Below are positions 1 through 12,226 of a DNA stretch of 64,000 bases, in pieces (position 1 is the stretch's first letter; each line of letters opens with the position of its first letter). A model generated the notes under the pieces. That model had not been told where the DNA came from. It did no database searches and saw only the letters and a list, made by a program, of their open reading frames with translations. The position numbers and the translations under genes were made by a program. This DNA is from Tetrahymena thermophila SB210. Lineage: Eukaryota > Ciliophora > Oligohymenophorea > Hymenostomatida > Tetrahymenidae. The stretch is from assembly GCF_000189635.1 (NCBI RefSeq), contig NW_002476224.1, forward strand, positions 62,001-126,000, read 5' to 3'.

Positions 1-1511
1 CAGATAGGAATTGGAATTTCCCTCTCCTTACAAAAAGATATGGATTTTAGTATGGATCATTTTACATGTATTATAAAAATGGAGAAATGCAATAGATTTT
101 AAATGAAGAGTTGAATTTTAAAATGGAAGGATATATCCCACTCGAACCCTACTACAGTATATACTTTCTTTATCCTTTTCGTTTTACCAAATATTTTTCG
201 TTTGTTCGTTATTAGGTGAAGATGAATTCTAACAAGGCAAATATAATGGGCTTTATGAAAAGAAAATTGAGATTACCATTCCAGGCGATAGAGAAGCTGT
301 TATTTTGTTTGATAGCTGTGGTTCTAAGTTTACATATAATTTCAGCACTAGGCCATAAGTACACAATATTCACACAGATGAGGGTAAAAGGCTTATCAGA
401 GAAAGTATACAAACCTAGCATTAATTGCTTAAGGTATATTTATTAACTTAATACCTGCAAATAAAATGTTAAATAAATGTATTTTATATGAATAAAAAAT
501 TAAATAGGAAGAATCAGATAAGTTTGTAGCTAAAAAAAATGTAAGTTCTTTTGGGAGATCATAAATTATTGGGCAAGTAGGTAACCCAGATTCAAGAAGG
601 CCAAGTTTTGTAGATTTGTCTGGAATAAGAATGAAATCAGATAATAAACTAAAATCAGTTGTTCAACCTGAATAATTAAATCAAAATGAAAACACTGATA
701 TTCCAGAAATAGAAGAAGAATGTCTAGAATTCTTTGATGATTTATTAGGAAAAAGAAGTAATTATTTTTCTAAGTTTATGATTGTAAGATTTTTATAAAA
801 TTAATAGTAACTAATTGGGGTTTATTTATTAACTGGATAACATTCCTTATGTTTCCTATATTTTTGCTCTAGTCCTTTTCAAAGAATACCTATTTAGATG
901 TAAATTAATATAAAGAGGATTTATTTAATTTCTATTTCATTTATTCATTAGATGATGATTGCTATGAGCATAATTAATTTGGTGAATGCTGAGAAACTAA
1001 CACATTAACTATTGAGATTAATTATTTTAGCCTTATATTTTTCATTAATTGTCGATATAATATTCATCTTACAAGATCATGAAAATAATCATTTGCTCAC
1101 TGGTCAAAGTCTATACACAGGAATGTATAAATTCAGTATATTCTTTGTTTATATAGGCATACTTTATAAAATATTTGCTAGCTTTTCTTATCTTCATGTT
1201 TATAAAAATTTCTTAGCAGTTATTCCCTACATTTAACAAGGATTCAGAGTAAAATAATTAATTACTTTTTTTTAAATATGAAAATTATTTTATTTTATCA
1301 TTTTTAATTATTATAGAAAATAAGGTATTTCCTAAGAGATTTATAATTAGATAAGGAAACAATAGCTCGTCTTTAATAATAATATCAGTAGAGAGGCTAA
1401 TAGTAATCTCCAGAATATTAATATTAGAAAATGTAGACATTTGGTGAAAGTTAGAATAAAATTTAACAAATTAATAGCCACGAAAATATTACATTACAAG
1501 TTCATCATTGA
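1..1511 (+). CDS. Multi-pass membrane protein, 5' end cut off by window
   Basis: I do not recognise this family. Reading with TAA/TAG as Gln gives a consistent six-exon model: 3-156, 216-433, 508-757, 808-981, 1031-1248 and 1317-1511, with the TGA stop at 1509-1511. The exon lengths sum to 1209 nt, an exact multiple of three (402 residues plus stop), and every intron is GT...AG and 49-74 bp long. The N-terminal part is soluble-looking and Tyr/Glu-rich. A middle exon is polar and Ser/Asp-rich. The fourth and fifth exons hold about three hydrophobic segments, for example LFINWITFLMFPIFLL and FSIFFVYIGILYKIF. The tail is Gln-rich and polar. A short standard-code reading from 222 is a different frame. 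Membrane location is inferred from hydrophobicity only; the true start lies upstream of the window. Confidence 0.7.
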
Positions 1512-2029
1512 AAAAACAATTTGTTTGTTCAAAAAAAATTCATCCAAAAATTATAGAATTTATTTTGTTTTTTTAAATTTTGTTTATGATAAATATTATT
1601 TACATTTATGTTTGTTTAAAGTATTCTTGTTAGTTTCTTTATATTTTTATTATTCTGTCAGTTTATTTTAAAACAATCTAGCTAATATTAACAAATTTAA
1701 GATTCTAATTTAGACATTCATTACATATTCATTTTGATATCTCCTAAGTAGAATTAGATTTAGATAATTTGCTTTCTTTGCTAAGTACTCATAAACTTTA
1801 ATTCTAATAAACAAGCCAAAATTAAGATAAGCAATTATATTGCTCAATATAATTAATTAGATTGTTAAAAGATTCTTTGTTAAAAAAATTCTTTTGATTT
1901 TTAATTAATTATTTATTATTATTAACAATAACTTACAAAATAAATATTAGATATTTAATAGATAGATAAATATATACTCACACATACATATTTTAAAAGT
2001 AGGAATATAGATAGATATTAAAATTTGAA
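1512..2029. other. AT-rich spacer
   Basis: This is the 3' flank of the first gene and the upstream region of the NOP14-like gene. An open frame around 1700-1890 is probably chance, because with a single stop codon in AT-rich DNA frames of 60 codons are common. I see no gene. Confidence 0.5.
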
Positions 2030-3447
2030 ATGGGAAAAGTAAAGTAAATTGACAACAATAAAGCACCTGATTAAAAGAAAAAAATTACAAAGACCAACTC
2101 ATTTGGTAAATATGCTAGCAATAAATAAGTTAGTAAAGAAACCAAACTGTATGCTAATGTAAAACATAATAATCATTCAACCTCTATATATTTAATATTC
2201 TATAATTTCAGAAAAGCTTATTCGATGCAACTCTCACTGCTGAAAAAAAAGTAAACTAGTTCAAAGACTCTAGACTTATTGAAATGAGAAAGTAATAAAA
2301 GCAATCTACTCCAGATGGTAGATTATCTGCAATTTTAATGAAGGGAGCTTAGAAAAAGAAAAAATTTGATTTGGATTCTGATGGCGAAAACGAAGATGCC
2401 CCTTTAAAGTTGACTCATAAGGGAAAGGAAATAGAAGAATTAGATGATTTCAAAGACTAAATAGACTTTTCTGATGCTGAAGATAATATTCCTGCTGAAA
2501 TAGTTGATAAACTCAACTTTGCAGGCTTTGAAAAATAATCTGAATAAGTTGACCCCTCAAATCCATAAAAGAAGAAGTCAAAAAAAGAAATTTACGAAGA
2601 AATTATAAAAAAATCTAAGTAAGCTAAATATGAAAGATAAAAATAAAGAGAAGATGATAAAACTTTACTTTAAGATGTTAACGATGGATATGATGATATT
2701 AGAGATTTGCTTTAATTCAGAGGGTATATTTTATTTAATAAGTGTATATTTATTAATTTTGTTCTAATTTATAATAGAAATTACAAGGCAGACGAATACC
2801 TTGATGTTGATGAATTTGATAAGTTAACAAAAGAACTTTAAACTGATATTAAAACCTAAGCTAATACCGTCATTAAGAAAGTAGAAGATAAAAAAGAAAA
2901 GAAGTTACAAGAAAAAAGAAGAAAATAATTAAAAGGTATTATGAGCAGTGACGGTGAAGAAGATTAAGATTTAAACAATGACGATGAATTATAATCTAAG
3001 ACAAGAAGAGAGCTTGGTATTCTTAAGCATATGAGAAAAGTAGAAAACCTTAACAAATTCATTGATTAAATTAAGCAAGTCAAGCAAAAATCAAAGAAAG
3101 GTAAAGAAGGTGATGAAGAAAATGATGAAGAGTATGATTCTTTAGACGAAATCGACTTAGATGAATAATAAGAAGAATACTCTGAAGAAGATTCTGATGG
3201 AGACGATGAAGATGATGACGTTGAACATTTAGAGCTTGAAGATGAATACGAAAGCAATGAAGAAGAAGAATAACCATAAAAGCAAAAATCCAAATCAAAT
3301 ACAAAGAACAATAAATAAAAAACTAGTAAAATTTAATAAGAAAGCGAAGAAGATGATGAGGAAGATGATGATGAAGATCTTGAAGAAGAAGAAGGTGATG
3401 AAGATGAAGAATTAGATAGTGATGAGTTTGATAATGAAAGCGACTGA
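2030..3447 (+). CDS. NOP14: NOP14-like nucleolar protein, short form
   Basis: There are three exons: 2030-2158, 2212-2723 and 2778-3447. Introns are 53 and 54 bp, the exon total is 1311 nt, and the product is 436 aa. Family features in order are a basic N-terminus with repeated Lys; a FDATL/FKDSRLIEMR-like block; LTHKGKEIEEL, matching the Nop14 LTHKG signature; a KSKKEIYEEIIKKSK block followed by ERQKQRE, matching the conserved KTKKEVMxEIIxKSK segment; then DEFDKLTKELQTDIK and a very acidic Glu/Asp tail. Nop14 acts with Emg1/Noc4 in the nucleolus in 40S (18S rRNA) maturation. Known homologues are roughly 800-900 aa, and here the reading frame ends in TGA right after the acidic tail, so the conserved C-terminal half is absent. 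It may be encoded elsewhere, or a downstream exon may have been missed. The name is fairly secure; the completeness is not. Confidence 0.75.
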
Positions 3448-3656
3448 TTCAAAATCTGCATAGTTAAACTAAATTTTATAATAATTTTTTTGTTTTATAT
3501 ATTATACTAAAGTAAACATAAAAATATTTTTATCAAAATTGATAAACTAAGTTATTCACAAATTATATTTTTAAAAGATTATTTGGTTTTAGTGTATTAT
3601 TTGATTACAAATAAATTAAAAAGTAGATATAAATAGCAAAAAATAAATTAAAATTT

Positions 3657-4526
3657 ATGGAATAACAATATCAAAAAAAATTGTACAATTAACTTTTAGA
3701 GTAGATTTAATCAAAAGATCACTATGATAGCAATTTAAAATTATTTTTAAAGCAACTCAGCATTGAAATCGATTAATAAAATTTATTAAATTTGATTAGT
3801 TAGCAGTTAGATAATAAATCTATTTACTTTATAAGACATGCAGAATCAAAATATAATTAATGGAGAGAAAAATCACCATTAAATTGGTCTATTTTTTATA
3901 AAAATACACTTGAAAATATTGATCCAGAATTAACAGATAAAGGATAATAATAGACAAAAAATCTACAACTTTCAGTATTAAAAGATTATCAAAATTTAAA
4001 ATTTGATGTGGTGTATGTGTCTCCTCTTTCTAGAGCTATTGATACATTTGGATTTTTAGCATATTAAGAAAATAATTAGATTATTGAATAATTTAAGTTA
4101 GCTAAAGTTTTAGCCTGTCATTATTTGAGAGAAAGATTGGATACTTGCGGAGATATTGGGAAGAGCTTAGAATTTGTTAAAGAAGGGTTATGCAATAAGT
4201 GGAATATTGATTCGTGCATGATCAATAACGATTAGTGGTGGTGCCATACATAGTTTGATAATTAAAAGTAAGGTGAAATGTTCAAATAAAAAACAGAAGA
4301 TTTTGATAAAATATAAAGAAGATTAATAATAATTTTATTGATGATAATTTTTTCTGAAGATAAGGTTATATGCTTAATAAGCCACTCTAATATTTATAAA
4401 TGCTTAAAGCTTAAAAATAAATTTTAGTCTCATGGTATTTAAAATGCATAAATGAAGATTTTAGATAAATAAACGATTATGAAATTTTTAACATAGACTA
4501 TAACAAAGCATATTTACTAAAAGTGA
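3657..4526 (+). CDS. Histidine phosphatase superfamily protein (phosphoglycerate mutase-like)
   Basis: This is a single uninterrupted frame of 289 aa from the ATG at 3657 to TGA, with many in-frame TAA/TAG Gln codons. The catalytic RHG-type motif reads YFIRHAES with Arg60 and His61, the phosphate-accepting His. Downstream are VSPLSRAIDT with Arg126, an LRERLDTCGD segment in the usual position of the acidic proton donor, and ISHSN with the second catalytic His at about residue 243. These are the four hallmark elements of the superfamily in the right order. The substrate cannot be read from the sequence; members of this size range from sugar-phosphate phosphatases to signalling phosphatases. 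About 60 N-terminal residues of Gln-rich helix precede the domain. No signal peptide or membrane segment is visible. It lies about 210 bp after the NOP14-like gene on the same strand. Confidence 0.8.
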
Positions 4527-4681
4527 ATTCAGAAAGCAATTTATCCTACACTTTTAAGCAAGGTTTATTAAAAATACAAGCATAAAAAATGAAGAAAAAA
4601 ATACTTTACTATACTATACAATATATAATTAAAATAAAATTAAATAAAAGAAATCTTTCTTTTTTTTTAAGATTAGACATT

Positions 4682-5800
4682 TCATTTTTTAACATCGCCA
4701 TTTACATTTTTTTCAACTGATTTTAGTACATCCATTATACATTTTCTCACTTCTTGGGCTATCTGTATATTTTACAAGCTAACTGATCTGTTTTTATTAA
4801 AAATTGCAATTATATATTGTTTGTGCTTTAAGTATGCTGAAAGATTACCTTTCGAAGTCATTGCTCGCCTAAAGTTGTTGATAAATGTACTCAAAAAATT
4901 AATTATACTTACTCTTCATGAATTCCCTAAAATTATTTGTTATTGATTTATAAAAAATAAATATATATTGATATTAATCTTAATTACCTAGCGAAATCTT
5001 TGTTTGTAAAGTTTATTTTGTTTCCATAAACTTTGTCAGTTATTTCTTTTATGTCTTCAGAATTAAGTCTGTTTAAGTAAAAGAGGGCAAAAATTTTAGC
5101 TAAACTAAGTGATTAAATAATTAATATTACCTCTTATTAACATCTTATTCAGTATAATCCTTTTTATTTTTTAATAGTAGAATTTTGCTGATTCCACGAA
5201 AGAAACTGTCTAAAAAGAAAAAGAACTCGTCTTTTGTCAAGCACTGAGGATTTTTAAAGCCAAAAACCAAAGATATATCTAAATAATCAATAAAAAATAA
5301 ATTTTAATAAAATTAATCAATACAAGCTACTTGTAATTGTTGTTTCATAGTCTCCTTTAGCAATAAATGTCATTACTGAAAATAATTCGCAGCTATCAAT
5401 TCTTGCTTTTTTATAATTTTTACTTAAACTTTAAAACGATTCATAATTATATTTACAAATATTTCTTGTATCTAAAATTTTAAACACTTCTTTTAAGCTC
5501 GCTCTTTTTGTTGATATAATATCCATAGATTAATAGCTATCAAACCATAATTATAAAGGCGCAGTGTTCTTTTTAGTAATTTTTTAAATAATTTGCTTGA
5601 AAGTCTCTGCCGTCCCTGTTAAATATGTTTAACTCTTTAAAAACTATCTATTAAATTAGTCAATATTTTTATAATTGTATTAATTGGATACATCCACCAC
5701 ATAATTCACCTACATGTCTCGGTAGGCAAGAAGGAACTTTAAGCTAATTCAAATACTCCTCAACAAATTTTTCATAACTAACTATATTTTATTTTATCAT
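4682..5800 (-). CDS. EF-hand-like protein, about 285 aa, multi-exon
   Basis: The reverse strand shows about five coding blocks separated by short GT...AG introns, from ATG at 5798-5800 to TGA at 4682-4684. The first exon (5714-5800, 29 codons) ends CLPRH. The next carries LQLWFDSYQSMDIIS and DSCELFSVMTFIAKGDYET. The third has FGFKNPQCLTKDEFFFFLDSFF. The fourth has FYLNRLNSEDIKEITDKVYG, and the last is basic and ends NGDVKK. The helix-loop-helix spacing and the TKDEFFFFLDSFF pattern resemble ciliate EF-hand proteins, but the calcium-binding loops lack the usual Asp/Asn ladder, so calcium binding is doubtful. The last splice junction (acceptor near 4900) is the least certain. It converges tail to tail with the histidine phosphatase gene about 155 bp away. 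Confidence 0.55.
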
Positions 5801-6438
5801 TTTTCTTTATCTTAAATCACTTCACTTACTTAAAAAATTTGAGAGAATAATTACAAATAAATCCACAATCAAAAAAATATTTATATTATAATGACTATAA
5901 TATTAAATTTTGAATTTATATTGAATTGCTATATCATTAAATTTTAAATTTAGTAAAATAGAATAAAACTCAAATTTAATGAAAAAAAATATTATTTTTT
6001 ACATTATTAGCACATTATATAATTATAACTTTAGCTAATAAATATCAAACCATAACATATATTGGAAGGCATTTTTTAACATCAAATAAAAGTCCTAGTG
6101 AAATTTTAATTTTTTAATTATTAATTTGAAGTAAAAAATGACTTTTTTTATTAATGTTTTATTTTTTTCTAATGTAAACTCTTGCTAAATCGAGTTTAAA
6201 TAATTAAATAATAATTTAAATTGTTCTTTTACACAATTCAAATATAATTTAAATCATAGCTTTAATTAACAAAATATATTTAATGTATAAATTTATTGTT
6301 TATGAAAAATAAGAATTTCATACATTTCAAATATAATTTAAACCATAACTTTAATAACTGATTATATATAATACATACATTTATTATTAATAAAGAATTA
6401 TACTTCTCAAAAAGTAAATATTTTTATAGGTTTTATAC
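5801..6438. other. AT-rich spacer
   Basis: This lies between two reverse-strand genes. It contains a loosely repeated segment: a block like 'caaatataatttaaa.cata.cttta' occurs near 6238 and again near 6327. No coding signal is convincing. Confidence 0.5.
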
Positions 6439-8416
6439 TCAAAATTCATCTAATAGTTTATTAACATCTTTTATTAATGTTTTTTAATCTTTTTTGCATA
6501 GAGGACAAGTTGATTTTGTTTCAAACCATTTGTGAATGCATTCATTATGAAAACGATGAAAGCAAGCCAAAAAACTTATTTTCTCTTCATCCTCAAATTC
6601 GCACAGACAAATTGAGCACTATTTAGCATCTTAAGAAAGATTCTAAGACTATGAACTTTTATATACAGTTGTGCTTACATATTTATCTGATTTAATTCCT
6701 TAATGCTATCTAAGCTGATTTTAAAACTCTATAAACTAATTATACATGTTATCAATCATGAATCTTGGGGGTGGATTTTAATTAATTGTGTTTTACCTAC
6801 TTTAAAATTAATCATTCAGATTTTCTTACTAAGCATTTATTTAGTTTCTTCTTTGAATAATATCGTTATATGTCTATTCATTATTGTTATTATTACGTTG
6901 CTGTTATTGTTATTAAGTTCTAACATTTTGATTTTATAATCTTATAACATCTTTGGACTTTTACCTTTCATTAATTTCTCTTATATTTTCTAAATTTTAT
7001 TGCATGTTTCCATTATTAATGGGTTATTCTTGAGAATTAACTTACTATCTTACTTGATTAGGGTAATTTTTAATATTATTCGATCTTTCTTAGATAAATT
7101 CTAATTCAGGCTATGAAATTATTAAAGGTATTTAGTATCTTTAAATAAATAAACTATTTTATTATTCTTATCTGATATTTTAATTGTATTAAGCTCTATC
7201 AAAAGCACATTAATTTATATCATTTTAGTGTTTTTAGTGATATTTTTTAATTACTCCATTTGTTGAGTTATCATCTATTACATTATAATTTTACTCACTA
7301 GTTTGTGTTTTAGATTTTTAGTTTCTAGATAGATTTTTTTGTATTTACTAAAAGTTAACATTATTAAGAAGATTCTTAAATTCACTAGAAGAAACTCTTT
7401 AACTTTTATCAAGGTTCATTTTAAAAATATTTTTTTCTTCAGTAAAAGAGTTGCTTCTGCTTTTACGGATAAAATCTGTTTTTATTTCATTTTTATTTAA
7501 ATCATGATTAGTTTATTAATGTGCTTGTTTTAATTTTTAAGGGTGAATAGGTGGAAGTAAAGGAGTCTAGTTTTTTATCTTTATATTTCTATTTAAATTC
7601 TAGCTTTAAACTATAGATTATTCTTTTTATATAGTATTTAAATTTGAAATTTATAATAAATCTTTTTTTTATTTGAAATCTAATTGTTAATTTATGTTAG
7701 TTAGTTTATTCTTTTAATAAACTTCAGGACAGCTATCACTTGAAGAATTTTATATATTTTCTATATCTAGTTATTAGGAAGAGTCAATTTTAATAAGATT
7801 AAAAGAAGCATTGTTACAATTTTACTATCTAATATGATTACGATTTGATATTAGCTAATTATTGGATTTTTCTATGAATTTATTCTCTAATGAGTTATTT
7901 CTTTACTAATTTCTTTAATTTTATATCTACCTTTCTCTGTGTTTAGTATTATCAGCTAGAATAATAGGATTATAATACTATTCTTGAGCTATTGTTTTAT
8001 GTTATTAGCTTATATAACTTGTTCTTTAAGGTTTTTGAGGTAGTTTTTTGTCATTTTTAAATTCTTCTTTTTCATCTTCAAAATAATTTAATTCATTTTA
8101 TAAGACAATGCAATCTATTTATTTTTTTGGCTTAAAATCATTGATTTCTTATTTTATATTTTCTTATTCACAAAGATTAATAACTTCATTATTACTTAAA
8201 TCCTAGAAGGAACCTAGCTTAACTGGAGTTGAATTATTACTACTGTTAGCTATTCTTATTATTAGTGGTATCTTAGAATTTTTTTATGCTTGATTCTATT
8301 CTAGTTTTTATAAGATTTTTAAAAAGTTATTTATGAAAAACAAAAATAGAATGTCATTTACATGATATTTATTCCTTTGAAATGGACTAAGCAAGGTTTA
8401 TATTTTGATTCAACAT
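6439..8416 (-). CDS. RING-H2 finger protein with long Q/N-rich region
   Basis: Two exons, 8362-8416 (18 codons plus 1 nt) and 6439-8300, are separated by a 61-bp GT...AG intron; total 1917 nt, 638 aa. The first about 575 residues are low-complexity and rich in Gln, Asn and Ser, with runs such as TQQQQQQRNNNNN. The C-terminus carries a complete RING-H2 finger: CSIC, then ACFHRFHNEC, then CPLC, giving the C3H2C3 order Cys-x2-Cys...Cys-x-His-x2-His-x2-Cys...Cys-x2-Cys. The stop follows 17 residues later. RING-H2 proteins typically act as E3 ubiquitin ligases, which is the inferred role. No membrane segment exists in this frame; the hydrophobic-looking frame on the opposite strand near 6703-6939 is its antisense shadow. 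The Q/N-rich part could drive self-association. It contains very many TAA/TAG Gln codons. Confidence 0.8.
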
Positions 8417-9237
8417 TTGATTATAAAGATATTTGTAAATACAGCTAAGCTTTAAAGATAGATTAATATTAATTTATATTCTAGTTTTTGTTTAGCCTTG
8501 ATTGTTATCTGTAAAAAATTTAAAATAACAAATAATAAAATTAGTAACAGAAAAAATCATAAATGAAAAAAAAAATTAAAAAAATAATCTTCTTTAATAA
8601 AATAGAATTAAAGATTTTTTTTTTTTTAAAAATCTTTTAAATTATTATAATTGGTTTTTATTTTGAATAAGATTAGAATTTGTTTTTATAAAAAAGCTAC
8701 ATATAAATTTTAAAAAGCGAGTATGGTTTGAAGAACAAATATGTTCCAGTTAAGATGTAAATTATTAATGAACAAAAATTATTTTTTTGATAGATTTAAT
8801 TTACTTTTATAAAAATGCTCTGAAAAAATGACAAATTTAAAAAAATTAAAAAATCAAATTGACTGACTTACTTTTATAAAAATTAATATAAATGAAATTG
8901 TATTATTAGATTATTACAATAAATGAATGAATTTTTAGAATGAAAATTAAAATTAATTTAAAAAAGAAGAAAGTTAAAAATAAAATGAGAAATGAAAGGA
9001 TATATGATTTACAGAAAAATAACACACATAAATACACTTTTAAAATTAAATGTTTATAATAAGCTAAATAAGGTGTCTTTCGTTTATGTTTATATTTATG
9101 GTGTTGTTGATTTATATAATTTTGGATAGATATACAACTCTCATTTTATGGCATTCTCAAGTATTTATTATGCATATAATCTCATTTTACAAAATTGCTT
9201 CAACAAAAATTTTAATGATAACACAAATTCAGATTGC
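8417..9237. other. AT-rich spacer
   Basis: Upstream region of the RING-H2 gene and downstream flank of the pseudokinase gene. It holds homopolymer runs near 8570 (A) and 8620 (T). No gene seen. Confidence 0.5.
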
Positions 9238-12226
9238 TCAGTATTAGGCCTATTATTTTTAAATTAAGGGTAAATGATATGTTAAAAAAGATAAATAAAA
9301 ATAGTCTTACAACTTAGACATTGGGCTTTCCATCAACGTAGTTAGTGTAAGTAATGGTGGTGTTAGTGTTAGAAGCAGCATAGTTCTTAGATTCGTTAAG
9401 AATCTTAGCAATGTAAGCGTCTCTCTCTTCGGGGCTCATGAAGCTGATGTTAGAAGAGGTTTGGTATTCAGTGACTTGTTGGGCAGGAACTGAAGAAGCA
9501 GGGAGGGTGGTTGTGTATGAAGTTTATTCAACTCTTTAGTAGGGAACATAAGAGGTGCTGTAGTTAACTTCAGTTTATTAAGGTAATTAAACGTTGTTAG
9601 AAGTGAAATTGTATTAGACGGGGGTGTTGGTTGTGTAGGTGGTTGTTTGGTATTGACTGCTTTTAATGGGTTCAACAGTGGTTGAGGGTAAGTTGTAAGT
9701 AGTAGTGTAGGTGGTTTAAGCAGCAGGAACTTCAGCAGTTTCTTTCTTAGATCTCTTGATAACTTCTTCAATCTATGATTTTAGAAGAGAAATAGTTAAA
9801 ATATATTTTTCACTGGTTTATTTAATTGATAAAAACTGGCTTTTGTTAAGCCAAAAAATATTTTGCTTTTATTAAAAATATATTTAATGGAGCATTAAAT
9901 TCAATCCAATAAAATTAATGACTATTAATTTTGTGAAATATTGATGGAACTTAAAAATTAATTATTGGAATAAATTAAAAATAAGTAAGGTCTTTTTTTG
10001 ACTAATTGCTCACAATAAAAAAAGCAACAAAATAAGACAGACCAAAGGTTAGTTTTAGGATGACCAAAAAGAATAAAATTTAGAAATAAAAATTAGTTTA
10101 TTTTGAATGAATTATTTTTGAATTTTGTTTATTTGTTTGTTTTTAATATGAGATAAGGTCAATTAATTATTTTTTCTAGATATATGATGATTTTCTTACG
10201 ATTGTGATTTAGAATTCTTCTTTATTATTTTTTCTTAAATGTATGAAAAATAAAAAAGATATATTTGAAACGTAACCTAATAATTAATTTATTTGTTTGT
10301 TTGTTTGCTTGTCCTTTATTTTATTTTGCAAGATAATAAAATCACTTTTAAATTTTATTTTTCTTAATAAGCTGAAGCTAGATAAAATTTATATCTAAAT
10401 TAATTCTATTTGGGTCCTATTTGATCCTAAAACTCATTTCTTAATACTAAACTTAAAAATTTTTATTTATTTTTATATTATCTCTTGTAATTATCCTCGT
10501 TTTTTTATCGCATATTACGTTTGTTGCTACAATTTATTAACTTACAAACTTTTAAGCTTGCTACTATTTGTTTTGTTTTATTTATATCTCTCAGTGATTT
10601 GTTTGGCTTCGCTTATATTACAAAACACTGATTTGGAAGGGAGGTAGGATACTATAATGATGATATGGATGAAAGGGTAGTAAAAATATGAGTGGTAATG
10701 TTAAATCAAAAATTTTTAAATTAACGAAAGGAGTTAATCAAATATATTTTCTATTGAATAAAGATATTCATCGATTTTTTTCCCTTTCATTTCTATTGTA
10801 GCTAGAAAATAAACTGTCAAATAATAGAAAAAGTTTAATTAATTACGGGTTCTTATTATTAGTAGCTCTTGGTTTCGATGTTATTGGTATTTTCATTGAG
10901 GAAAGTTCTAGTTTCGATTTGGCTGGCCTTAGCATCAATAGGAGCAGTGTAAGTAGCAGTATAAGTGGTGTTGGGAACAGCAGAGGTGGTATATGTGGTG
11001 GTTGTGTAGTTAACAGGAGCGCTGGTGTAGCTGAGGTTAGAGCTACCATACTTAGCAATAGTTTCTCTGCTCATAGCTAAAACGGCTTAGATTCTAGCAT
11101 TAAGGTCATCATTGTTGTAGTTGGTGGTTTCAATGACGGGGGTTTAGGTGGTGTAGGTGGTAGTAGTGTAATTAATAGGAGCTTCATAGGTTTTTTCTTG
11201 AGTGTAAGATTGTCTAGCAGGGTTAGCAGATCTTTAAACAACTTCCTTTTCTTCGTAGGTTTCTTAGATGAAACCACCTTGGATTTGAGAAACTTGGTTT
11301 GAAATGATTTCGATGGTGGTGAGACCGTGAGTGTTAATAGATTGGACATATTATTAGTTGAGTTCATCGAATAATCCTTCAACAGAGGGTCTCAAGACTT
11401 CATCTTCGGTGAGGAGCTTTTAGAGGAAACTGTAGAGAGATAAGGAATATTGAGCTCTAACTTGGTTCAAAAGCTTGTTAACTTCGTCGGTCTTGACAAC
11501 GTAGTTTTGTTGGTCGTAGCAGACACGGCTGACGTTTTCAAGGGTGGCAGCTTCGAGGACAGTCATACCAATAGAGTAGATATCAGATTTGTTAGCATCG
11601 AAGACAGGAGAAGCGTTGAATTCCTTCAAACATCTGAAAAGTTAGGGAGAGATGTAGTATTCTTCCAAACTGTTATTCAACAATTGGGAGTAGGAAGAGA
11701 GAGGTTGAACGTGGATGAAGATTTCACCGAGCTTGACTTGACCTTCAGGGGTGATAATGACATTGTAAGGTCTGATATCACCGTGATTAACGTTCTTTGA
11801 CTTCAAGTAGTAGACGACGTTAAGGAGAGTATCCAAAAGATACCAGAGTTCACCTTCCTTATAGGCAGCTCTAACCTTTTGTCTTTCAGAGATTTCAGTT
11901 CTCAAATTGTTGCTGAAGTATTCGTAGAATAAGCCCAACTTGTAGAAGGAGGAGCAGAATTCGTCCTTCTTTTAAGAGTTGAAAGAAACCAACTTGACGA
12001 TGCTGGGGTGATCTAATTCCTTTCTGAAGTTCAATTCTTCGACTCTCTTTTCCAAAACAGATTCGTCGTTCAAGGTCTTGGAAATTTCAGCATACTTTTA
12101 TTGGGTAGCATTGTTAATCCAGAGCTTCATGGTGCCATATCTTTCATCGTTGAAACCGTTGCTTTCGGTGTATTCAGCAGGGTTGTATAAAGGTGAGTTG
12201 TTGAATTTAGATTTTCCTTGTCCCAT
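9238..12226 (-). CDS. N-myristoyl-type pseudokinase with Thr/Tyr-rich repeat tail
   Basis: Exons are 10847-12226, 9311-9772 and 9238-9249; all junctions are phase 0 and the total is 1854 nt, 617 aa. The start MGQGKSKF fits the N-myristoylation consensus (Gly2, Ser6). Residues about 30-330 have a protein-kinase-like fold: a lysine-strand region without a glycine-rich loop, NHGDIRPYNVII in place of HRDLKPEN, and VKLGE in place of DFG, so the metal-binding Asp is missing; then SDIYSIGMTVLEAAT, equivalent to the DxWSxG helix. Activity is therefore unlikely. The rest is built of repeats such as NYTTTTYTT and YQTTTYTTNTP, with a SPEERDAYIAKIL helix near the end. Codons are strongly biased to AAC, ATC, TTC, AAG, GGT and GCT, unlike every neighbour, as in highly expressed ciliate genes. 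A cortical or membrane-skeleton role is a guess. If the long intron were not removed, the protein would end shortly after QQQEP. Confidence 0.75.
9773..10846 (-). other. Long (1074 bp) intron of the pseudokinase gene
   Basis: On the reverse strand the upstream exon ends ...QQQEP followed by GTAATTAATT, and the downstream exon begins IEEVIKRSKK after CATAG. Both sides are phase 0. The two exons share the same unusual codon bias and the TTYTT repeats, and the downstream exon has no ATG in frame close by, so a single gene is the better reading. Nearly all other introns in the window are under 100 bp. The intron itself is AT-rich and shows no convincing open frame. Confidence 0.6.

Noticed and set aside
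1441-1671. 76-codon frame following the first gene.
   Set aside because: The first gene ends at TGA 1509-1511 in a model whose exon lengths add up exactly; this frame is a different phase, with the composition of AT-rich 3' flank.
1700-1891. Open frame in the spacer with a DISQVELDLDNLL-like stretch.
   Set aside because: No start codon or matching splice site; with one stop codon in AT-rich DNA such frames occur by chance.
3066-3311. Ser-rich frame on the minus strand.
   Set aside because: It is antisense to the acidic Glu/Asp tail of the NOP14-like gene.
6703-6939. Hydrophobic frame on the plus strand that looks like a small membrane protein.
   Set aside because: It is antisense to the Q/N-rich part of the RING-H2 gene, whose frame continues through it with a recognisable finger at the end.
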